Source of the DNA: Cryobacterium sp. N22
GTDB lineage: Bacteria; Actinomycetota; Actinomycetes; Actinomycetales; Microbacteriaceae
DNA: 64,000 bases
Assembly: GCF_002929555.1 (NCBI RefSeq)
Contig: NZ_PJJP01000028.1
Coordinates: 1 to 64,000 of the forward strand
Direction: 5' to 3'
Below the pieces are notes generated by a model. That model ran no database searches, was not told where the DNA came from, and saw nothing but the letters and a program-made list of their open reading frames with translations. The position numbers and the translations under genes are program-made. Shown here piece after piece: positions 60,684-64,000 of the stretch (position 1 is the stretch's first letter; each line of letters starts with the position of its first letter).

Positions 60684-61001
60684 GTGGAACACGAAAGAAC
60701 TGGATTTCTCCATCGGACCCCAATCCGTCGTTCATTCAACCGGTTGGCACTACCGAACTCATTCAAGAACAGAATCGCGAAGCCGATGGTGCAAGCAGAC
60801 GGCTTCGCCACCGAACAATCGCCGGGCCGTCGATTCCCGCAAGGTCCGCCCGATGAAGATGCCCGCGCGCTTGAATCGTACGCGACACGGTACGTGTCTC
60901 GTATCCCTAGGGATACAAGACGTCTCACGGCCGTGACCGGCACTTTCCCAAATCTCCGGCAATCTCACGAGCTAAGCGAGTCTCACAACTACGTCGCATA
61001 A
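60684..61001 (+). CDS. Possible small protein reading through site S6
   Basis: 105 residues from a GTG with a perfect GAGGAGG site seven bases upstream. The product is basic and low in hydrophobic residues, and the frame runs across the S6 palindrome, which argues against a conserved protein. The good ribosome site is the only real support. If not coding, this 429-bp gap before the recombinase gene holds S6 and further half-sites. Confidence 0.3.
   Translation: MEHERTGFLHRTPIRRSFNRLALPNSFKNRIAKPMVQADGFATEQSPGRRFPQGPPDEDARALESYATRYVSRIPRDTRRLTAVTGTFPNLRQSHELSESHNYVA
60896..60939 (+). repeat. 44-bp site, copy S6, upstream of recombinase
   Basis: GTCTCGTATCCC, core TA, GGGATACAAGAC: the most symmetric palindrome of the set, with a TA core where others have AT. 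The second half-site is poor, but additional GTCTCAC/GAGAC half-sites follow at 60922-60930, 60963-60971, 60980-60986 and 61033-61042. It resembles a multi-subsite res-like region before a recombinase gene. Confidence 0.75.
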
Positions 61002-61056
61002 CCTTTTGCTTGAAGTACAGTGCGCATCGTTAGTTATGAGACGACGAAGGAGCATC

Positions 61057-61686
61057 GTGATTAAGCTCATCGGCTATGCGCGGGTATCGAGTCGACAACT
61101 GCCCACCGACGGGCAGCGGGCCGAGATTTTGGCTGCTGGCGTCCGGCGCGACGACCTCTATGTCGATCAAGGGAGCTCCGGCGCTCGAGCGTCCCGGCCT
61201 CAGCTTGATCTCGCACTCACTGCGCTTGAGCCTGGCGACACGTTCGTGATCGCGTCTTTAGATCGGCTGGGCCAATCGACGCAGAACGTGCTCGCGTTCG
61301 CCGAGGACCTAAATGGCCGCGGTGTTGAGCTTCGCGTCCTCAATCTGGGCGGCGGAGATGTCGACACCGCGACACAGACGGGATCCATGCTGTTCACAGT
61401 TATGGCTGCTCTCGGGCAGATGGAACACGAAATCAAGCGCGAGCGCGTGCTCGACTCGATCGATAGACGCCGCAACGCCGGCAAGAACCTTGGTGGCCGA
61501 CCACGAAGAATCACCAACAGACAAATACGCAGCGCCAACCGACTCATCGAGGACGGAGAACCAACGGCAGAGGTCGTGCGCGACTTCGGGATGTCCCGCG
61601 CCACGTTCTACCGCCGGGCGCGCGCCCTGGGATTGATGCCAGATCAATCCAATGACGAGACCGCGAAAAGCGACGGTGCCAGCTGA
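61057..61686 (+). CDS. Small serine recombinase (resolvase/invertase family)
   Basis: 209 residues. The catalytic domain begins 'IKLIGYARVSSRQ', with Ser11 at the nucleophile position and Arg9 matching Arg8 of gamma-delta resolvase. 'ASLDRLGQST' carries the first arginine (Arg70), but the second (Arg71 of gamma-delta) is Gln73. 'GQMEHEIKRERV' is the dimer helix. A C-terminal HTH ('PTAEVVRDFGMSRATFYRRA') binds DNA. GTG 61057 has AAGGAG four bases upstream; ATG 61036 is a longer option. S6 and further half-sites lie upstream, so it probably controls its own gene and acts at S1-S6. Confidence 0.88.
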   Translation: MIKLIGYARVSSRQLPTDGQRAEILAAGVRRDDLYVDQGSSGARASRPQLDLALTALEPGDTFVIASLDRLGQSTQNVLAFAEDLNGRGVELRVLNLGGGDVDTATQTGSMLFTVMAALGQMEHEIKRERVLDSIDRRRNAGKNLGGRPRRITNRQIRSANRLIEDGEPTAEVVRDFGMSRATFYRRARALGLMPDQSNDETAKSDGAS

Positions 61687-61705
61687 CGTGCACGGGTCAC
61701 GTGAA

Positions 61706-61711
61706 AATGTG
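61706..61711. repeat. Left copy of 6-bp flanking duplication
   Basis: AATGTG directly before the left end at 61712. The right copy is at 63486-63491. A longer match GTCACGTGA(C)AAATGTG (16/17 bp) around both places allows an att-type reading as well. Confidence 0.5.
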
Positions 61712-61736
61712 TGTCGCGTGACAGTCCAGTCCGGAC
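61712..61736 (+). repeat. Left inverted repeat of insertion cassette
   Basis: TGTCGCGTGACA followed by GTCCAGTCCGGAC. It aligns with the right end on the opposite strand at 21 of 25 bases. A partial second copy of the inner part (TTGCCA...TCGGACACG) is found at 61797-61820. Confidence 0.6.
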
Positions 61737-61916
61737 AAATTGCCAAGGTCGGACACGCGTAATTGCGCGGAAGTAGCTCCGTGCAAGGTCGATGGTTTTG
61801 CCACCGTACATCGGACACGCGATCCTGCCCCACCCCACAGTGAGCAGAAGCTCGCCGCCCCGCACGCCAGCTCGGGTGGTGGCGCGACTGAAAGAACGAC
61901 AGAGCACAGGCTCGGC

Positions 61917-63284
61917 TCACATCAGCTCGACGAGCCTCGCCAGCGCCGGTCGGGTGTGGATCGCAAGACGTTCGCGAGCGTCGTCCAACGCAGCGGAATG
62001 CGGGTATCCCGGCGGCACTCGCGCCGGGTTGAGCGCAACCCCGTCCGACCACGCCTTGAGGTCGGGCTGGGCAGTGAAGTTGATCGCGGCCCGGGTGCCG
62101 AGAACGGTCGCTTTCGCCCACTGGGACATCGAATTGCCGTAGTTCGAAGGCGGGCAGAGCCGGTTCTTTTCGGCATCGTCGGTGCGGGTGGCCTCGACGT
62201 ACCCGATCAGGGCGGCGCCGAAGCACGGGAAGCCCGTCCGGATCGGCTGAAGCGTGATGTCCTCCTGTCGCCACACTGGGACGAGGGGTGGGTACTTCAG
62301 GCCGTCCGCCGCGGCGTGCACGACGAGTGCATCATCCGCAATCTGCATGGCGCCGTCGGCGAAGGTGAGCTTGCCGCGATCCACAGACTTGATGTGCCCG
62401 CGGCGGACGACGTTTGAAATGGAGCGAAGCTGGTCGAGCTCCCACGACGCGAGAGTCGGTGTTTTGGCCATCGTCGGCATGACCGAGCGGTCGATGCGCA
62501 GAAGGATCCCGGCGTCCTCGAGCTGCAGGAACAGGCTGCTGAGCGAGGCCGCGCCCTCGGAGATCTGCATCACGTCGGCGGCCATTCTGAGGAAAATTGC
62601 GGGATCGGGTTGGATGAGCGCGCGGTTGAACATCCACGGGTCGCGAGGCCGGACCCAGCAGATCGCGTCGGGGTCCACGCCGCGCGCAAGCAACCAGATG
62701 CAGGCGTCGCTCGCGGTCTTGCCGGCGCCCACGACGACGTACCGGCTCGGCGCCTCCTCCAGCCGCGCGAGGTCGTTGATGGGCAGGACGCGAGCCGCGT
62801 CGGCGACATCGAACGGCGGTGCCGTCTCGGCCGGGATGCTGGGAGCGAGGTAGTGGGCGTTCACGATCCGGCACGACTCGGGTACCTCGAGCTGAACCCC
62901 TGCGATATGCGAGACGACGGTGTGGTCGCCGTCGAAGTGACTGTTGGGCAGAAAGTCGACCTTGCCCGTCTCCAGCATCCGGTCGAGCATCTGCCCGTAG
63001 TACGCGGTGATCTCGGCCTGGTTCGCCCGCTCCTGAAGCCCGGTCTCCGGTCCGCTCACCTGGAGCTTGCCGCCACCCAGCATTCTCGAGGCGACGCCGT
63101 AGAACGCCGAGGCCTGATGCAGCCTGATGAACGGGTACGCCTCCAGCCAGTGCCCGCCGACCCCGTGACGGCGGTCGACCATCGCGACGCGCACGTCGGC
63201 GTGGTCGATTAACGTGTCGGTGAATGCCATCCCCATGGCACCCGCGCCCACCACAAGGTAGTCGGCTTCAAGGGTTCGAGCCAT
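61917..63284 (-). CDS. FAD/NAD(P)-binding oxidoreductase (flavin monooxygenase-like)
   Basis: 455 residues. The FAD Rossmann motif is 'EADYLVVGAGAMGMAFTDTL' (GxGxxG), followed by 'VDRRHGVGGHWLEAYPFIRL' as in flavin-containing monooxygenase-like enzymes. A second dinucleotide motif is 'YVVVGAGKTASDACIWLLAR' (GxGxxA/S), expected for NADPH. The enzyme should hydroxylate or oxidise an unknown small molecule. The start is ATG 63284. It is the single gene of the putative cassette 61712-63485 and has no metabolic neighbours. GC content is closer to the chromosomal average than the flanking lipoprotein genes. Confidence 0.8.
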   Translation of the reverse strand: MARTLEADYLVVGAGAMGMAFTDTLIDHADVRVAMVDRRHGVGGHWLEAYPFIRLHQASAFYGVASRMLGGGKLQVSGPETGLQERANQAEITAYYGQMLDRMLETGKVDFLPNSHFDGDHTVVSHIAGVQLEVPESCRIVNAHYLAPSIPAETAPPFDVADAARVLPINDLARLEEAPSRYVVVGAGKTASDACIWLLARGVDPDAICWVRPRDPWMFNRALIQPDPAIFLRMAADVMQISEGAASLSSLFLQLEDAGILLRIDRSVMPTMAKTPTLASWELDQLRSISNVVRRGHIKSVDRGKLTFADGAMQIADDALVVHAAADGLKYPPLVPVWRQEDITLQPIRTGFPCFGAALIGYVEATRTDDAEKNRLCPPSNYGNSMSQWAKATVLGTRAAINFTAQPDLKAWSDGVALNPARVPPGYPHSAALDDARERLAIHTRPALARLVELM

Positions 63285-63460
63285 GTGTTAACGGTGGCAC
63301 TCGCTGGGGGCCGCGTCAACGGCACAGGAGTCGACGCAACGAGGAGCAATCCGCTCCTACCCGACGGGGAATGGAACGGAGTCGTCGCAACAGTTTCATG
63401 GACTGCCGCGGGATGAACTCCCGGAATTGGCATGCCGTTTGTCCGAACTAGGTGGCAGAA

Positions 63461-63485
63461 GTCCGAACTGGCGTGTCACGTGACA
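63461..63485 (-). repeat. Right inverted repeat of insertion cassette
   Basis: On the minus strand it reads TGTCACGTGACA then CGCCAGTTCGGAC. The outer end is four bases from the tRNA-Arg 3' end. Confidence 0.6.
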
Positions 63486-63491
63486 AATGTG
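63486..63491. repeat. Right copy of 6-bp flanking duplication
   Basis: AATGTG directly after the right end. Its last bases overlap the 3' end of tRNA-Arg. Confidence 0.5.
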
Positions 63492-63561
63492 CCCCCAGGC
63501 AGATTCGAACTGCCGCCCCTGCCTCCGGAGGGCAGTGCTCTATCCCCTGAGCTATGGGGGC
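63490..63561 (-). tRNA. tRNA-Arg (anticodon CCG)
   Basis: A complete 72-nt cloverleaf. The acceptor stem is GCCCCCA pairing with TGGGGGC. The anticodon loop is CTCCGGA with a 5-bp stem (CTGCC/GGCAG), giving anticodon CCG. The T arm is GGCAG-TTCGAAT-CTGCC. CCA is not encoded. It reads CGG codons. The insertion cassette ends at its 3' side. Confidence 0.95.
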
Positions 63562-63637
63562 CCAGGAACCTCTAGGTTAGCATCCCTGGGCGGACGTCTT
63601 TGCGCCGAATGATGACCCCCGGTGTCGAACCGGTCGG

Positions 63638-64000
63638 TTAGAACGGGGGAGGGTCGTCTGCGCCTAGTCGAGGCGCGGATTCCGAAGGGCTGACCGGATC
63701 CGGTGCCGGAGCCGGTGTCGGGGGTGCTGGCGTGGCCGTCGGGTCGATGGGGCGGCCGGTTGGTTGGCTGTTGTAGCTGGCGGGGTCGGTGTTGGCGGGG
63801 GCGGAGCGGTATTTCTTGCCGGCGGGGGTGGTCCAGGTGAGGGCGCCGCCCGGGCCCTGGCTGGTGCTGAAGCTGGATTGGTGTTTCAGCCGGTGGCAGC
63901 CTTTGCAGAGGTGCACGAGGTTGTCGGCGTCGGTGCGGCCGCCGGTGTTCCAGGCCTGGGTGTGGTCGATTTCGCTGAGGGTGGCCCGCCGGTTGCAGCC
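63638..64000 (-). CDS. HNH endonuclease-type protein (DUF222/13E12-like), C-terminal part
   Basis: Only the last 120 residues are in the window; the gene continues past base 64000. The HNH motif is intact: 'SEIDHTQAWNTGGRTDADNL' and 'CKGCHRLKH', with 'GCNRRATLSEIDH' at the edge. A Pro/Thr-rich tail ('ATPAPPTPAPAPDPVSPSES') follows. Actinobacterial genomes carry many such DUF222-HNH (REP13E12-like) genes, often as mobile or repeated families. The role of this copy is unknown. Confidence 0.85.
   Translation of the reverse strand, partial: GCNRRATLSEIDHTQAWNTGGRTDADNLVHLCKGCHRLKHQSSFSTSQGPGGALTWTTPAGKKYRSAPANTDPASYNSQPTGRPIDPTATPAPPTPAPAPDPVSPSESAPRLGADDPPPF

Larger units (their letters stand above)
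61712..63485. mobile_element. Putative transposase-less insertion cassette
   Basis: TGTCGCGTGACA begins the left end (61712) and TGTCACGTGACA (63474-63485) forms the right end in inverse orientation. The first 25 bp of both ends agree at 21 positions, with a further TCGGACA match about 37 bp in. AATGTG flanks both sides (61706-61711 and 63486-63491), consistent with a 6-bp target duplication. The only gene inside is an oxidoreductase; no transposase is seen. The ends look like those of IS481-type elements (inference). The right end meets tRNA-Arg. Confidence 0.55.

Noticed and set aside
55135-60939. CRISPR array for the repeated 44-bp sequences
   Set aside because: Spacing is irregular (tens to over 1,900 bp), one copy is inverted, genes lie between copies and no cas genes are present.
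61309-62274. 321-codon minus-strand frame crossing the left end of the cassette
   Set aside because: It is antisense to the recombinase gene and frame-shifted against the oxidoreductase gene; no transposase motif (DDE or HTH) is visible in it.

Overview
The window is high-GC DNA with dense, often overlapping genes. It has the hallmarks of an actinobacterium of the Microbacteriaceae type (Cryobacterium, Leifsonia and relatives): CsoR copper control, ANTAR/GAF regulators, a BTAD (SARP-type) regulator, an ABATE/CGNR protein, a DUF222/HNH-like endonuclease end and a CCA-less tRNA-Arg. The taxon is inferred from gene families, not from a marker gene.

1-34.8 kb looks like ordinary chromosome. It opens with the end of a TPM-domain membrane protein, followed by a C26 glutamine amidotransferase, a divergent TetR/MFS efflux pair with two copies of an 18-bp operator, and a copper module (copA-copZ facing csoR, with two palindromes between). 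Next come LtrA, a DinB-like protein, an NIPA/DMT-type membrane protein, lipoproteins, an ABC-F ATPase, an ABC1/UbiB kinase, a CGNR regulator facing an EamA exporter, and a second TetR/MFS pair. The rest of this part holds a zinc metallopeptidase, an overlapping trio (FGE-like protein, zinc ribbon, aminoglycoside-phosphotransferase-like kinase), cupin and thioredoxin genes, a PTS EIIBCA transporter, a NYN-domain protein, a CueP-like copper lipoprotein, a coupled DHFR-like/PAP2/lipid kinase operon, a YigZ protein and two overlapping GAF-ANTAR regulators.

34.8-45 kb is a levan/fructose utilisation locus. It has a 1232-residue secreted GH32 enzyme, a LacI repressor, a fructose-type ABC transporter (binding protein, permease, ATPase), a small monooxygenase-fold protein and glucose-6-phosphate isomerase. 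Closely matching palindromes lie upstream of the GH32 gene and just after the promoter of the transporter. This suggests one repressor switches on polymer cleavage outside the cell, fructose uptake and entry into hexose-phosphate metabolism.

45-54 kb is regulatory and accessory: a Ser/Thr kinase with a GAF domain, a BTAD-STAND-WD40 protein facing a lipoprotein gene across heptamer direct repeats with an 11-bp period, a Y-family polymerase, a VOC protein and an SDR/MerR divergent pair.

54-61.7 kb is the most unusual part. It is more AT-rich and carries small lipoprotein and membrane-protein genes of unknown function. Among them are seven related sites with a shared 44-bp layout: a 26-bp palindrome of two 12-bp arms around a 2-bp core, plus a further half-site at fixed distance. 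The last site lies upstream of a small serine recombinase gene that has Gln where the second conserved arginine is expected. The array may be a set of cassettes rearranged by the recombinase, or a regulon it controls.

61.7-64 kb holds a flavin-dependent oxidoreductase gene framed by inverted repeats and a 6-bp direct duplication, as in a transposase-less insertion cassette placed at the 3' end of tRNA-Arg(CCG). The C-terminal end of an HNH endonuclease gene reaches the right edge.
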